This document shows, piece after piece, positions 47,636 to 56,935 of a stretch of DNA of 64,000 bases. The stretch covers positions 1-64,000 of the forward strand of contig JADZAI010000109.1 of NCBI GenBank assembly GCA_020852655.1, written 5' to 3'. This stretch comes from Alphaproteobacteria bacterium. GTDB lineage: Bacteria; Pseudomonadota; Alphaproteobacteria; Micropepsales; Micropepsaceae. A program made the translations under genes and the position numbers. The notes beneath the pieces were generated by a model. The model was given only the letters and a program-made list of their open reading frames with translations, was not told the origin of the DNA and ran no database searches. Position 1 is the stretch's first letter, and each line of letters begins with the position of its first letter.

Positions 47636-48436
47636 TTATTGCGCGCGCGCCGCCAGGTGGGGGTGGGCGGAGCGCTCGGCGAAAACGGTGTCGATCGTCG
47701 CGGCAAGCTTGCCGATGCCGGCGACGGCCGTCCCGGCCGGCGAGCGGGTGAGATAGGGTGTCTGGGCGCGTATGGCGTCGCGGACCCGGGGGTCGCCCCT
47801 GACGATTCCGGCGAGCGGAGGCGCGAAGCCGAGGAATTTGATGCAGGCGCGCTCCAGCGCGGCGTAGGTCCGCTGCGCTTCGCGCTCGTCCCGCGCCATG
47901 TTCACGACAACCGCGAGCGCTGGGGCGCCGGGCCGCTGCGAGATGACCTTGATGAACGCATAGGCGTCGGTCAGCGATGTCGGCTCGTCGGTCAGGACGA
48001 CGAGCACCTGGCCGCAGAAGGCGGCGATATCGAGCATCGTGGTGTCCAGGCCGGCGCCGAGATCGACGACCGTCCTGTCGTACCGGGCGGCGGTCATCTT
48101 GATGCTCTGGCCCAGAAGATGGACGTCGCGGGCAGGCAGGCTGCGGAGCGCCCCGGAGCCCGACCGGCCGGCCATGACGTCGAAGCCGCCGCCACCCGCG
48201 CCGCCGTCGAAGGCGGACACGGCATCGGCCATGTTCATGCGCCCCGTGACGACGCTCAGCAGGTCACCCTTGGGCTGAAGGCCTAGCTGCACGTCGATAT
48301 TGGCGAGGCCGAGATCGCCGTCGAGCAGCAGCGTCCGCTGGCGCAGGCGCGCGAAGGACTGCGCCAGCGCGATCGCGAGGAAGGTCTTCCCGACGCCGCC
48401 CTTGCCGGAAGCGATGGCGATCAGCGACGCGGTCAT
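47636..48436 (-). CDS. flhG: FlhG/FleN-type MinD-like ATPase
   Basis: 266 aa ParA/MinD-superfamily ATPase controlling flagellar number together with FlhF. Deviant Walker A ASGKGGVGKTFLAIALAQS (about 9-27), the switch/Asp region LLLDGDLGLANIDVQLGLQP (about 36-55) and DRTVVDLGAGLD. Directly downstream of flhF, overlapping by 4 bases. A C-terminal membrane-targeting helix is not obvious. The only other candidates, chromosome-partition ParA proteins, are ruled out by context. Confidence 0.9.
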   Translation of the reverse strand: MTASLIAIASGKGGVGKTFLAIALAQSFARLRQRTLLLDGDLGLANIDVQLGLQPKGDLLSVVTGRMNMADAVSAFDGGAGGGGFDVMAGRSGSGALRSLPARDVHLLGQSIKMTAARYDRTVVDLGAGLDTTMLDIAAFCGQVLVVLTDEPTSLTDAYAFIKVISQRPGAPALAVVVNMARDEREAQRTYAALERACIKFLGFAPPLAGIVRGDPRVRDAIRAQTPYLTRSPAGTAVAGIGKLAATIDTVFAERSAHPHLAARAQ

Positions 48437-49485
48437 CCACGGGCTCCGGGCAGGACGGGCTCGGCGGCGCCGGTCAGCAGATGGCGCGCGAGGGCAAAGG
48501 GGTTCATCGGCTCCAGGGTCTCGGCGATGTAGGGGCTGGCCGAGCCCTGGGCGAAGGCGAGGCCGGAGGCAGAGGCGGCGGCGACGAGGCCGCCGAGCCG
48601 CCGGGCGATGTCGAGGCGCGTCACGATCATGCGCTCGGCGCCGAGCGCCTTGAACATGAGGGCGTGATCTTCGAGGTCGCCGCCGCCATGGGCCGGCGTC
48701 ACAAGCACCGGCTCGGCGCCGGAGGCTTCCAGGGTGATACGAAGCTGGGCGGACTCCGCGCGATCGAAGGGGTTCACGCCCGGCGTGTCTATGATAACGG
48801 CGCGGTTGGCATCGTCGCTCTTGAGCTTGGCCAGCGCATCGGCGAGGGCATCCGGCGTGACGCCGGCGACGACGGGCAGGCGGATCAATTCGGCGAAGGC
48901 GTCGATCTGGCTCGCGGCACCGGCGCTCGTATCGGTCGAGACGAGCACGGCCGAACGGCCGGCGAGGACGGCGCGCACGGCCAGCTTCGCGGCGCAGGCC
49001 GTCTTGCCGGCGCCCGGCGGGCCGACTAGGGCAACCGGTTTCTCCAGTTCGGCGCTGAGCGGACGGAACGCGAGATGCGCGTCAAAGGCCTGCGCGAGGG
49101 CGGTCGGCCCTGGCGTCTCGGACAGTTTGGCTGCGGTCGCGCAGAGGCGCTCGATCAGCGGCCGCGGCATCTCATGGAACATCAGCCGCGCGACCACGGT
49201 CTCGTCCGTCCAGAGCTCGGGCGCGGTTTGCGACGGTCCGGTGCGCGGCTCGGCGACGGCGGCGATCAGGCGGCGCTCGAACTCGGCTTCCAGCGCGGCA
49301 AGCCGGGAGTAGGCGGCATCGACGTCTTCGAGGTCGAGCGCGGGGCGCTTTTCCGCCGCGGCCTTCACTTCGACGCCGCGCTTGCCGCGGTGCGATGACA
49401 GGATGACGGCGTCTTCGCCCATCTCGGCGCGCACCATCGCCATGGCGTCCGGCATCGTCGCGGCGGTGAAGGTCCTGACGCGCAT
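48433..49485 (-). CDS. flhF: Flagellar GTPase FlhF
   Basis: 350 aa SRP-type GTPase that places the polar flagellum. N-terminal MRVRTFTAATMPDAMAMVRA (B domain), then NG domain: P-loop ALVGPPGAGKTACAAKLAVR around 150-169, VLVSTDTSAGAASQIDAFA around 179-197, NRAVIIDTPGVNPFD and TRLDIARRLGG around 289-299. The G1 reads PPGAGKT instead of the more common PTGVGKT. Three bases after flhA ends. Confidence 0.9.
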   Translation of the reverse strand: MRVRTFTAATMPDAMAMVRAEMGEDAVILSSHRGKRGVEVKAAAEKRPALDLEDVDAAYSRLAALEAEFERRLIAAVAEPRTGPSQTAPELWTDETVVARLMFHEMPRPLIERLCATAAKLSETPGPTALAQAFDAHLAFRPLSAELEKPVALVGPPGAGKTACAAKLAVRAVLAGRSAVLVSTDTSAGAASQIDAFAELIRLPVVAGVTPDALADALAKLKSDDANRAVIIDTPGVNPFDRAESAQLRITLEASGAEPVLVTPAHGGGDLEDHALMFKALGAERMIVTRLDIARRLGGLVAAASASGLAFAQGSASPYIAETLEPMNPFALARHLLTGAAEPVLPGARG

Positions 49486-49488
49486 GGA

Positions 49489-51606
49489 TCAGATCTGCCC
49501 CATCGCCTTCAGCTTAGCCGTCGGGTGCACCTCGGCCTGGCTCATCACCACGGTCTGCGGCCGGAAGCGCTCAATGATCGAGCGCACGAACGGTCGCACC
49601 GAGGGGCTGGTCAGCAGCACCGGCGTCTCGCCGTCATAGGCGGCGGCGTCGAACTGCTTGCGGACGAGCTGGATGAACTCCTGGAGCTTCGACGGCGCCA
49701 TCGCGAGCTGGCGGTCTTCGCCCTGGCCGATGATGGATTCCGAGAAGTTCTGCTCCCACTGCGGCGACAGCGAGATCAGTGGGAGGACGCCCTTGAAGTT
49801 GGTGTTCGCCTTGCTGATCTGGCGCGCCAGGCGTGCGCGAACATGCTCGGCCATCTGCATTGCGGTGCCGGCGCGGCCCGCGATCTCGGCGATGCCCTCC
49901 AGGATGGCGGCGAGGTCGCGGATCGAGACCCGCTCGGCCAGCAGGCTCTGAAGCACGCGCTGTACCGTCGCCATCGAGACCTGCGACGGGATGATGTCGT
50001 CGGCGAGCTTCTTCGTCTCCGCCGGGAGGTCGTCGATGAGCTTGCGCGTCTCCGCGTAGGAGAGCAGCTCTGGCATATACTCTTTCAGGATCTCGGTCAG
50101 GTGGGTGGTGAGCACCGTGGCGGGATCGACGATGGTGAGGCCGCGGAACGAAGCTTCCTCGCGGTGGTTCTCGTCGATCCACGCGGCCGGGAGACCGAAG
50201 GCCGGTTCCTTGGTCGGGATGGAGGGCAGGTCGATCGGCTCACCGCGCGGGTCCATGACCATGAGCTGGCCGGGGATAAGGTCCCCGCGGCCCGCTTCGA
50301 CCTCTTTCACGGAGATGCGGTATTCCTGCGACGGGAGCTGCATGTTGTCGAGAATGCGCACCGACGGCATCACGAAGCCGAGATCGCTCGCGATCTGGCG
50401 GCGCAGCGCCTTTATTTGGTCGGTCAGGCGATAACCGCGCGCATCGTTGATGAGCGGCAGCAGGCCGTAGCCGAGTTCGATCTTCAACTGGTCGAGCGCC
50501 AGTGCGTTGGAGATCGGCTCCTCGGCAGCCGGCGCGACAGCTTCCTGCTGCGCCGCGATCGCCTCGGCCTGCTTTGCCCGCTTCTGGGCCTGGGCAGCGG
50601 CGAAAGCGCCATAGGCCGCCGCAGCCGAGATGCTGAGAAAGACGAGCGTCGGGATGCCGGGCAGCAGCGCCAGGATGGCCGTCATGAACGAGGCCATGCC
50701 GAGCGCCTGCGGATAGAACGACAACTGGCCGAACATGGCCTTGTCGGCAGCGCCTTCGATACCGGCCTTGGAGACCATGAGGCCGGCGGCCGTCGAGACG
50801 ATGAGCGCCGGTATCTGCGTGACCAGGCCGTCGCCGACCGTCAGCAGCGTGTAGGTCTGGAAGGCATCGGTGAAGGCGAGGCCTTCCTGGCCGACGCCGA
50901 TGACGAGGCCGCCGATGATGTTCAGCAGGGTGATCATCAGGCCGGCGACGGCGTCGCCGCGCACGAATTTCGACGCGCCGTCCATGGCGCCGAAAAAGTT
51001 CGATTCCTCTTCCAGCTTCTTGCGGCGGACGCGCGCTTCCTTCTCGTCGATCAAGCCTGACGACAGGTCGGCGTCGATCGCCATCTGCTTGCCGGGCATC
51101 GCGTCCAGGGTGAAGCGCGCCGAAACCTCGGCGATGCGGCCCGAACCCTTGGTGATGACGACGAAGTTCACGATGATGAGGATCGCGAACACGATCACGC
51201 CGATGATGAAGCTGCCCTGCATCAGCAGGCTGCCGAACGCCTCGATGACGTGGCCGGCAGCGGCCGTCCCTTCGTGGCCGTGCGCGAGGATCAGGCGGGT
51301 CGACGCCATGTTCAGCGACAGACGCAGCATCGTCGAGATGACGAGGATCGTCGGAAACGCGCTGAACTCCAGCGGCTGACGAATGAACAGCACCGTCATC
51401 AGGATCAGCACCGAGAAGGTGAACGAGATCGCCAGCGCCGTGTCGAGCAGGAAGGTCGGCAGCGGGATAAGCAGCACCGACAGGATCGCCATGACGGCGA
51501 ACGGCAGCAGCAATTCGCCGCGCCGCATCGATGCCATGATGGCATCGGCAACCTGTTGCCCGGTCGACCTTCCCCCGGGATTCGTGCTGGCTGCGACGTC
51601 GGACAT
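49489..51606 (-). CDS. flhA: Flagellar export gate protein FlhA
   Basis: 705 aa, full length. N-terminal membrane domain with about eight helices (PFAVMAILSVLLIPLPTFLL, IIGVIVFAILIIVNFVVITK), the conserved cytoplasmic loop AEVSARFTLDAMPGKQMAID around 156-175 (FHIPEP), and a C-terminal cytoplasmic ring domain (about 360-705; LLPLISLSPQWEQNFSESII). Forms the export gate through which FliI/FliJ-delivered subunits pass. Downstream of flbD by 13 bases. Confidence 0.96.
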   Translation of the reverse strand: MSDVAASTNPGGRSTGQQVADAIMASMRRGELLLPFAVMAILSVLLIPLPTFLLDTALAISFTFSVLILMTVLFIRQPLEFSAFPTILVISTMLRLSLNMASTRLILAHGHEGTAAAGHVIEAFGSLLMQGSFIIGVIVFAILIIVNFVVITKGSGRIAEVSARFTLDAMPGKQMAIDADLSSGLIDEKEARVRRKKLEEESNFFGAMDGASKFVRGDAVAGLMITLLNIIGGLVIGVGQEGLAFTDAFQTYTLLTVGDGLVTQIPALIVSTAAGLMVSKAGIEGAADKAMFGQLSFYPQALGMASFMTAILALLPGIPTLVFLSISAAAAYGAFAAAQAQKRAKQAEAIAAQQEAVAPAAEEPISNALALDQLKIELGYGLLPLINDARGYRLTDQIKALRRQIASDLGFVMPSVRILDNMQLPSQEYRISVKEVEAGRGDLIPGQLMVMDPRGEPIDLPSIPTKEPAFGLPAAWIDENHREEASFRGLTIVDPATVLTTHLTEILKEYMPELLSYAETRKLIDDLPAETKKLADDIIPSQVSMATVQRVLQSLLAERVSIRDLAAILEGIAEIAGRAGTAMQMAEHVRARLARQISKANTNFKGVLPLISLSPQWEQNFSESIIGQGEDRQLAMAPSKLQEFIQLVRKQFDAAAYDGETPVLLTSPSVRPFVRSIIERFRPQTVVMSQAEVHPTAKLKAMGQI

Positions 51607-51619
51607 CGCGGGCTAAGCG

Positions 51620-52999
51620 TCAGCCGACCGCGCGGAGTTCGCCGGCGCCGGGCGGCGGAATGCGCACCCCGGCTTCGGAATACTCCTTCAGCTTGTTGCG
51701 CAGCGTGCGGATCGAGATGCCGAGGATGTTCGCCGCATGGGTGCGATTGCCGAGGCAGTGGTTCAGCGTCTCGAGGATGAGATCGCGCTCCATGTCCGAC
51801 ACCGTGCGCCCGACGAAGCTGCGCGAGACGCTTTCGGCCGACTGCGCGGCACGGCTCACCACGCTGTCGCTGCCGATCACGATGGCGTCTTCGACCTTGC
51901 TGCCGTCGGGCAGGCGGATCGCGTCGTCGGTGATCTCGGGGCCTCGCGCAAGCAGGACGGCGCGGTGGATGGTGTTCTCCAGCTCCCGCACATTGCCGCG
52001 CCACGGATGGGCCAGCAGCGCGGCCCGTGCCGTCGCATCCAGCGCCCGATCGGGAACGCCATTGGCCGCTGCATATTTCTTGGCGAAGTGCTTCGCCAAC
52101 GCCAGGACATCGGCCCGGCGCTCGCGCAGCGGCGGCACGCGGAGATTTACGACATTGAGGCGGTAGAGCAGGTCCTCGCGGAACTTGCCGTCCTTGACTG
52201 CCGCCTGGAGGTCGCGGTTCGACGTCGCGATGACGCGGATGTTGACCTTCACCGGCTTGCCGCCGCCGACGCGGTCGATCTCGCGCTCTTGGAGCGCGCG
52301 CAGCAGCTTCGCCTGGAGGCGGACATCCATCTCGCTGATTTCGTCCAGCAGCAGCGTGCCGCCGTCAGCTTCCTCGAACTTGCCCACCCGGCGCGCGATG
52401 GCGCCGGTGAACGAGCCTTTCTCGTGGCCGAAGAGTTCGGATTCGAGGAGATTTTCGGGAATCGCCGCGCAGTTGATCGAGATGAAGGGCTTGTCGGCCC
52501 GGTTCGACTTGCGATGGACGAAGCGCGCAAGGACTTCCTTGCCCGTGCCGGACTCGCCGGTGATGAGGATGGAGGCTTCCGAACCCGCGACCTGCTCGGC
52601 GAGGCTGATCACCGACTTCATCGCGCCGTCTTCGTAGATGAGCTGGTGGCTCTCGTCCGCGACGGCCTCCAGCACGGCAGCGATCAGCGCGGCATCGGGC
52701 GGCAGCGGCAGATACTCCTTCGCGCCCGCCCGGATCGCCTCGACGGCAGCCCGGGCATCGGTGCCGATGCCGCAGGCGACGACCGGAACGTGGATGCGCT
52801 CGGCCTGAAGCATGCCGATCAGCTCGGCGATCGGCTGGGTGACCTCCACCATCAGCAGGTCGGCGCCGCGTCCGGCGCGCAGCTCGGCCATCGCCTGGGC
52901 GACTGTCGACGTGTTGACCACCTTCGCACCGCGATCCATTGCGATCTTGGTGGCGGCGCCGAGCTGCCCATTCAGGCTTCCAACGATCATAAGCCGCAT
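51620..52999 (-). CDS. flbD: Sigma-54-dependent flagellar regulator FlbD
   Basis: 459 aa. Degenerate receiver (1-115): the phospho-acceptor position, Asp in Caulobacter FlbD as I recall, is Glu here (E52, in LLMVEVTQP). AAA domain: Walker A GESGTGKE, the sigma-54 contact loop HEKGSFTGA (GSFTGA instead of GAFTGA), Walker B GGTLLLDEISEM, Arg-finger region. C-terminal Fis-type HTH NRTHAANILGISIRTLRNKL around 419-438. Activates late sigma-54 flagellar genes and, in Caulobacter, represses fliF. Fourth-from-first in the fliF operon, as in Caulobacter. Confidence 0.95.
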   Translation of the reverse strand: MRLMIVGSLNGQLGAATKIAMDRGAKVVNTSTVAQAMAELRAGRGADLLMVEVTQPIAELIGMLQAERIHVPVVACGIGTDARAAVEAIRAGAKEYLPLPPDAALIAAVLEAVADESHQLIYEDGAMKSVISLAEQVAGSEASILITGESGTGKEVLARFVHRKSNRADKPFISINCAAIPENLLESELFGHEKGSFTGAIARRVGKFEEADGGTLLLDEISEMDVRLQAKLLRALQEREIDRVGGGKPVKVNIRVIATSNRDLQAAVKDGKFREDLLYRLNVVNLRVPPLRERRADVLALAKHFAKKYAAANGVPDRALDATARAALLAHPWRGNVRELENTIHRAVLLARGPEITDDAIRLPDGSKVEDAIVIGSDSVVSRAAQSAESVSRSFVGRTVSDMERDLILETLNHCLGNRTHAANILGISIRTLRNKLKEYSEAGVRIPPPGAGELRAVG

Positions 53000-53025
53000 G
53001 GCTTTACTCCTCTACGGTCCGGCCC

Positions 53026-53373
53026 TCAGGCCTGACCGCCTTTCACAATTTCCGTCATGGTGATGCCCAGGCGCTCTTCCACGAGCACCACCTCGCCGCG
53101 CGCGACCAGGCGGTCGTTCACGTAAATGTCGATGGCTTCGCCGACCTTGCGGTCGAGTTCGACGACCGCGCCGCGGCCCAGTTTCAGCAACTGGCTGACT
53201 TCCATGGACGTCTTGCCCAGCACGGCCGAAACGCTCACCGGAACGTCGAAAACGGCCTCCAGGTCACCGGCGGAGCGGCCCTCGCCCTCGGCCCCGTCCT
53301 CACCGGCAGTCTGCTGTTCCGCGAGCGCCGCAGCACTCGTCAGATCGGTCAGTTCGACGTCGTCATTCGGCAT
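53026..53373 (-). CDS. fliN: Flagellar motor switch protein FliN
   Basis: 115 aa. Acidic linker N-terminus (about 1-38), then the SpoA/FliN domain: DLEAVFDVPVSVSAVLGKTS, MEVSQLLKLGRGAVVELDRK and DIYVNDRLVARGEVVLVEER. C-ring rim subunit controlling rotation direction and export. ATG at 53373 starts the MPNDDVEL N-terminus; the frame is open further up in fliH's shadow. FliM is not in the window. Confidence 0.95.
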   Translation of the reverse strand: MPNDDVELTDLTSAAALAEQQTAGEDGAEGEGRSAGDLEAVFDVPVSVSAVLGKTSMEVSQLLKLGRGAVVELDRKVGEAIDIYVNDRLVARGEVVLVEERLGITMTEIVKGGQA

Positions 53374-53381
53374 GGCGGTAC

Positions 53382-54026
53382 TCAGGCTCCGATACTGTCT
53401 TCGGCGCGACGCCGGTCGGATTCGATAAAGCGGGCAAGCACCGCCTCGATGCGCTCGGCGATGGCGCCTGCGTCGCGTTCCACGCCGCCGTCCGTCCATT
53501 CGAGCCGGCAGTCGGCTTGTGCGAGGCGGCCGTCTGCGGTGATGACGATGCGGCCGGCGAAGCCGATGTCGTCGGCCAGGTCTGCGATGCGCGCCTTCAG
53601 CGCGTCGGCAATGTCGACCGAAACCTTGATGACGACACGCGGTTCATGCGCCGCCTGGGCGAGGCACTGCGCGATGGTGTCTTCGATGACGTCCAGCGGG
53701 TAGCGGGAAAGCGCCGTGTCGGCGATGCGCTTCGCCGCCGTCATGCCGACATGCAGGGCCTCGGTTCGTGCCTCGAAGGCGAGCGCATCCATCGTCCGCA
53801 ATGCCGTCATGGCAGCCTGCGCGATCTGGCTCAGCGCCATGCCTTGCGTCTGTGCGGCGAGCGCCTCCAGCGAGCCCTTGCCTTCCGCATACGCCTTTGC
53901 GCGCTCGGCCTCGACCTCTTCGGGCGTGTAGAATTTCTTCGCCTGCTGCGTGGCACGCGCCTTGGTCGGCCCGGCGTCGAAGCGCTGGTCGAAAGTGAAT
54001 TTGCGGGGCTGCCGGTCGGGGCTCAT
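53382..54026 (-). CDS. fliH: FliH-like flagellar protein (FlbE position)
   Basis: 214 aa. Long charged alpha-helical middle (PEEVEAERAKAYAEGKGSLE, about 33-52) and an ATP-synthase-delta-like C-terminal half (RIADTALSRYPLDVIEDTIA, VVIKVSVDIADALKARIADL) fit FliH, the negative regulator that docks FliI to the C-ring. In Caulobacter the gene in this slot is flbE (fliH). The assignment rests on structure and position, since FliH sequences diverge. One-base overlap with fliG. Confidence 0.82.
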   Translation of the reverse strand: MSPDRQPRKFTFDQRFDAGPTKARATQQAKKFYTPEEVEAERAKAYAEGKGSLEALAAQTQGMALSQIAQAAMTALRTMDALAFEARTEALHVGMTAAKRIADTALSRYPLDVIEDTIAQCLAQAAHEPRVVIKVSVDIADALKARIADLADDIGFAGRIVITADGRLAQADCRLEWTDGGVERDAGAIAERIEAVLARFIESDRRRAEDSIGA

Positions 54027-55051
54027 CAGTAGATCAGCTCGTCGTCACTCTTGTTGCCGGCCAGCATGATCTCGCCCTTCGCCGCGAGATCCTTTGCGAC
54101 GTTGACCATCGCCATCTGCGCTTCGTCGACGTCCTTCAGGCGCACGGGACCCATCGCCTCCATGTCTTCCTTCAGGATCTTGCCGGCGCGTTCGGACATG
54201 TTGGAGAAGAAGACGTCGCGCACGGAATCGGACGACCCCTTCAGGGCCAGCCCCATCTTGTCCTTCTCGATCGCGCGCAGCAGCGTCTGGATCGAGCCGG
54301 GGTCGAGCTTTCCGAGATCCTCGAAGGTGAACATCAGCGCCTTGATGCGCTCGGCGGACTCGCGGTTGCGCTCCTCCAGCGACGTGATGAAGCGGCTTTC
54401 GGTCTGGCGGTCGAAATTGTTGAAGATCTCCGCCATCATCTCGTGGCTGTCGCGCTTCTGCGTGCGCGCCAGGTTCGACATGAACTCGACGCGGAGCGTC
54501 TGCTCGACCTTGTCGAGGATCTCCTTCTGCACCGACTCCATGCGGAGCATGCGCTGCACGACCTCGAGCGCGAAGTCCTCCGGCAGCGCGCCGAGCACGC
54601 GCGCGGCGTGCTCGGACTTGATGCGGGACAGGACGACGGCGACGGTCTGCGGGTACTCGTTCTTCAGATAGTTGGCGAGCACCGTCTCGTTCACGTTGCC
54701 CAGCTTGTCCCACATCGTGCGGCCGGCCGGACCGCGGATTTCTTCCATGGCCGCATTTACGCGCTCGCCCGGCAGAAATCGCGTCAGGAGGCGCTCGGTC
54801 GACTCGAATGTGCCAAGCAGCGTGCCGGTGCTGGACATCTGCGACACGAACTCGACCAGCAGCTTCTCCACCACCGCAGCCGAGATGGTGCCGAGGTTCG
54901 CCATGACCTGCGAGACCTCCTTCACCTCCTCGTCGTCGAACATGCGCCATACCTGGGCGCCGTGCTCTTCGCCCAGCGACAGCAGCACGATCGCCGCCTT
55001 TTCGGCGCCGGAAAGGCCGCGAATATCGTCTCTGACCTGAGCTCGTGCCAT
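54026..55051 (-). CDS. fliG: Flagellar motor switch protein FliG
   Basis: 341 aa, full length. N-domain binding FliF ([20 protein letters not shown]), middle domain with the EHPQ-like [20 protein letters not shown], and C-domain torque helix region with conserved charged residues ([40 protein letters not shown]). Second gene of the fliF operon, 9 bases after fliF. Ends [13 protein letters not shown]. Confidence 0.96.
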   Translation of the reverse strand: MARAQVRDDIRGLSGAEKAAIVLLSLGEEHGAQVWRMFDDEEVKEVSQVMANLGTISAAVVEKLLVEFVSQMSSTGTLLGTFESTERLLTRFLPGERVNAAMEEIRGPAGRTMWDKLGNVNETVLANYLKNEYPQTVAVVLSRIKSEHAARVLGALPEDFALEVVQRMLRMESVQKEILDKVEQTLRVEFMSNLARTQKRDSHEMMAEIFNNFDRQTESRFITSLEERNRESAERIKALMFTFEDLGKLDPGSIQTLLRAIEKDKMGLALKGSSDSVRDVFFSNMSERAGKILKEDMEAMGPVRLKDVDEAQMAMVNVAKDLAAKGEIMLAGNKSDDELIY

Positions 55052-55060
55052 GACCGTTCG

Positions 55061-56716
55061 CTAGCTCGCCTCGTGGAGCCACTGCCGCATGATCGAAACC
55101 GCTTCCTCAGGATGGCGCTGGACGATCTCGCCCACTTTCTTTACCGACGACGCGCTCACCTGACCGTCGACCTGCGCGATGTCGATCATGCGGTCCGCGT
55201 TGCTTTGGGGCGCGGGCAGGGCGGCGGTAGCGCTTTCGCCTCCGGTCAATGCCCCCGCGCCCGGAGCCGGCAGCGCTGCGCCGCCCGGACCGGCAAGCTG
55301 CGGATTCCCGGCAAAAGTGATGGGCGAGAGCAGCTTGTTCATCAAAGGACGGAACACCAGGAAGATCGCGAGCAGAGCGATGATCGCAAGCACACCCAGT
55401 TCGACGAGCTGCATAATGTCGGATTTTGTGAGGCCGAGGCCGAGGAAGGAATCGTCTACGGCGGGACCCAGATCCTGCGCATCCTCCTGGGCGAACTGGA
55501 CGTTGACGACCTGAAGCGTGTCGCCGCGCTTCTCGTCGAAGCCGATGGTCGAGCGCACGAGCTGCTCGATCTTCTTCATGTCGTCGTCCGAGCGCGGCTG
55601 ATACGACTTCGCGCCCTCGCCGGACGTGGTCCACACGCCATCCACAGCTACCGCGACGGACAGGCGTTTTACGCCGCCGCCTTCCTGCGTCTCGACCTCC
55701 TTCACGCTGGAGATTTCGTAGTTCACCGTTTCGTCGGTCTGCGCGTTCGTCTCGCGGGACTGGTCGCCCGCACCCTGGCCGGCGTTTTGCGCGTCGGGGA
55801 GCTGCGTTCCGGCGCTTACGGCATCGGCCGCCTGTTTGTTGCTCGCATCCGCGTTCGAGGAACGGGTCTGCGTCGAACGGACGACCTGCCCATCTGGGTT
55901 ATAGGTCGTCGACTCCTTGGTGCGGCGATTGAAGTCGAGGTCGGCGGTCACCTCGACGCGCGCGTGGCCGGGTCCGGCGACCGAGGCGACGATACCTTCG
56001 ACCTGGCGGCGCACGCGCTCCTCGAACGCAGCCTGGCGCTCCGCCAGCGCGGACTGGGCGGCCGCCGCCGACTGGTCGCCTTCGCCTCCGGCCAGCAGTT
56101 CGCCCTTCTCATCGACGACACTGACGCGCTGCGGCGTCAGGCCCTCCACGGCGCTCGCGACGAGATGCTGGATGGCCTGCACCTGTTCCGGTGCGATCCG
56201 GCCGCCGCGGGCGCGGATGACGATGGACGCCGTCGGCTCGGCACCGGTCTCGCTGAACAGCTTGCGCTCGGGGATGACGAGGTGGACACGGGCCTGATCT
56301 ATGCGGTCGAGCGCGCGAATGGTACGCGACAGCTCGCCTTCGAGCGCGCGCAGCCGGTTCACATTCTGCTGGAAGCTGGTGACGCCCAGAGCGTCCTGAT
56401 TGTCGAAGATTTCGTAGCCGACGCCGCCGCCGGCAGGAAGGCCACCGCCCGCCAGGTCCATGCGGAGTCGCAACACGCGATCTTCCGGGACCAGAATGGT
56501 CGAGCCATCGCCGCGCAATTCATAGGTGACGTTGCCGGCTTCGAGGCGTTCGACCACGGCCGCGCTGTCGCGTGCATCCAGCCCGGTGAACAGAAGCCCC
56601 ATAGGGGTCTTCGTCGCCTGGGTGGCGAGATAGAACAGGAGCCCGGCCGCAGCGAGGGTAACACCCGCGATGGCCGCGAGGCGCCAACCCAACAACGAAC
56701 GAACGAAATCCGGCAC
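55061..56716 (-). CDS. fliF: Flagellar MS-ring protein FliF
   Basis: 551 aa from the GTG at 56716; an ATG at 56755 would add 13 residues. I prefer the GTG because it begins the conserved VPDFVRSLLGW, has GGGGGC upstream and lies after the CtrA box and palindrome. Two membrane helices (LAAIAGVTLAAAGLLFYLAT about 13-32; LVELGVLAIIALLAIFLVFR about 420-440) bracket the periplasmic ring-building domains (YscJ/FliF RBM modules; EGELSRTIRALDRIDQARVH). The acidic C-terminal tail binds FliG. First gene of an eight-gene operon ending with flhG. Confidence 0.94.
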   Translation of the reverse strand: MPDFVRSLLGWRLAAIAGVTLAAAGLLFYLATQATKTPMGLLFTGLDARDSAAVVERLEAGNVTYELRGDGSTILVPEDRVLRLRMDLAGGGLPAGGGVGYEIFDNQDALGVTSFQQNVNRLRALEGELSRTIRALDRIDQARVHLVIPERKLFSETGAEPTASIVIRARGGRIAPEQVQAIQHLVASAVEGLTPQRVSVVDEKGELLAGGEGDQSAAAAQSALAERQAAFEERVRRQVEGIVASVAGPGHARVEVTADLDFNRRTKESTTYNPDGQVVRSTQTRSSNADASNKQAADAVSAGTQLPDAQNAGQGAGDQSRETNAQTDETVNYEISSVKEVETQEGGGVKRLSVAVAVDGVWTTSGEGAKSYQPRSDDDMKKIEQLVRSTIGFDEKRGDTLQVVNVQFAQEDAQDLGPAVDDSFLGLGLTKSDIMQLVELGVLAIIALLAIFLVFRPLMNKLLSPITFAGNPQLAGPGGAALPAPGAGALTGGESATAALPAPQSNADRMIDIAQVDGQVSASSVKKVGEIVQRHPEEAVSIMRQWLHEAS

Positions 56717-56759
56717 GCGCCACAAGCCCCCTGCCGCCGGCACCGGCCGCGGCATTGCT

Positions 56760-56774
56760 CGGCAAGATTTGCCG
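56760..56774 (-). promoter_or_regulatory. Candidate FlbD site (ftr-like palindrome) at the fliF promoter
   Basis: CGGCAA-GAT-TTGCCG, a perfect 6-bp dyad, 43 bp upstream of the chosen fliF start and just inside the CtrA box. Caulobacter FlbD represses fliF from a site (ftr4) in this place. The hexamers TTGCCG/CGGCAA recur in the fliK-flgK gap. Confidence 0.6.
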
Positions 56775-56781
56775 GGTGCCT

Positions 56782-56797
56782 GTAAACGAGGGCTTAA
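56782..56797 (-). promoter_or_regulatory. CtrA box upstream of fliF
   Basis: Minus strand TTAA-GCCCTCG-TTTAC (56797-56782), one base off TTAA-N7-TTAAC. It is the expected activator site for the fliF operon and precedes the CGGCAA/TTGCCG palindrome. Confidence 0.6.
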
Positions 56798-56935
56798 CGC
56801 CGGGCCCTAAGGCATGGGGATCCTTCGCAAAATTTTCACCCCTTTCCGTCGGACGCCTTAGACCCCATAACCGCGCCACGTCCGCCGGCCGGGCCGGACG
56901 GCGGTTCGGTTCGAAAAATTGAGAGTCCGCCTGGA

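Noticed and set aside
54443-56785. 780-aa plus-strand frame opposite fliF and fliG
   Set aside because: Antisense shadow of the flagellar genes; no recognisable domain.
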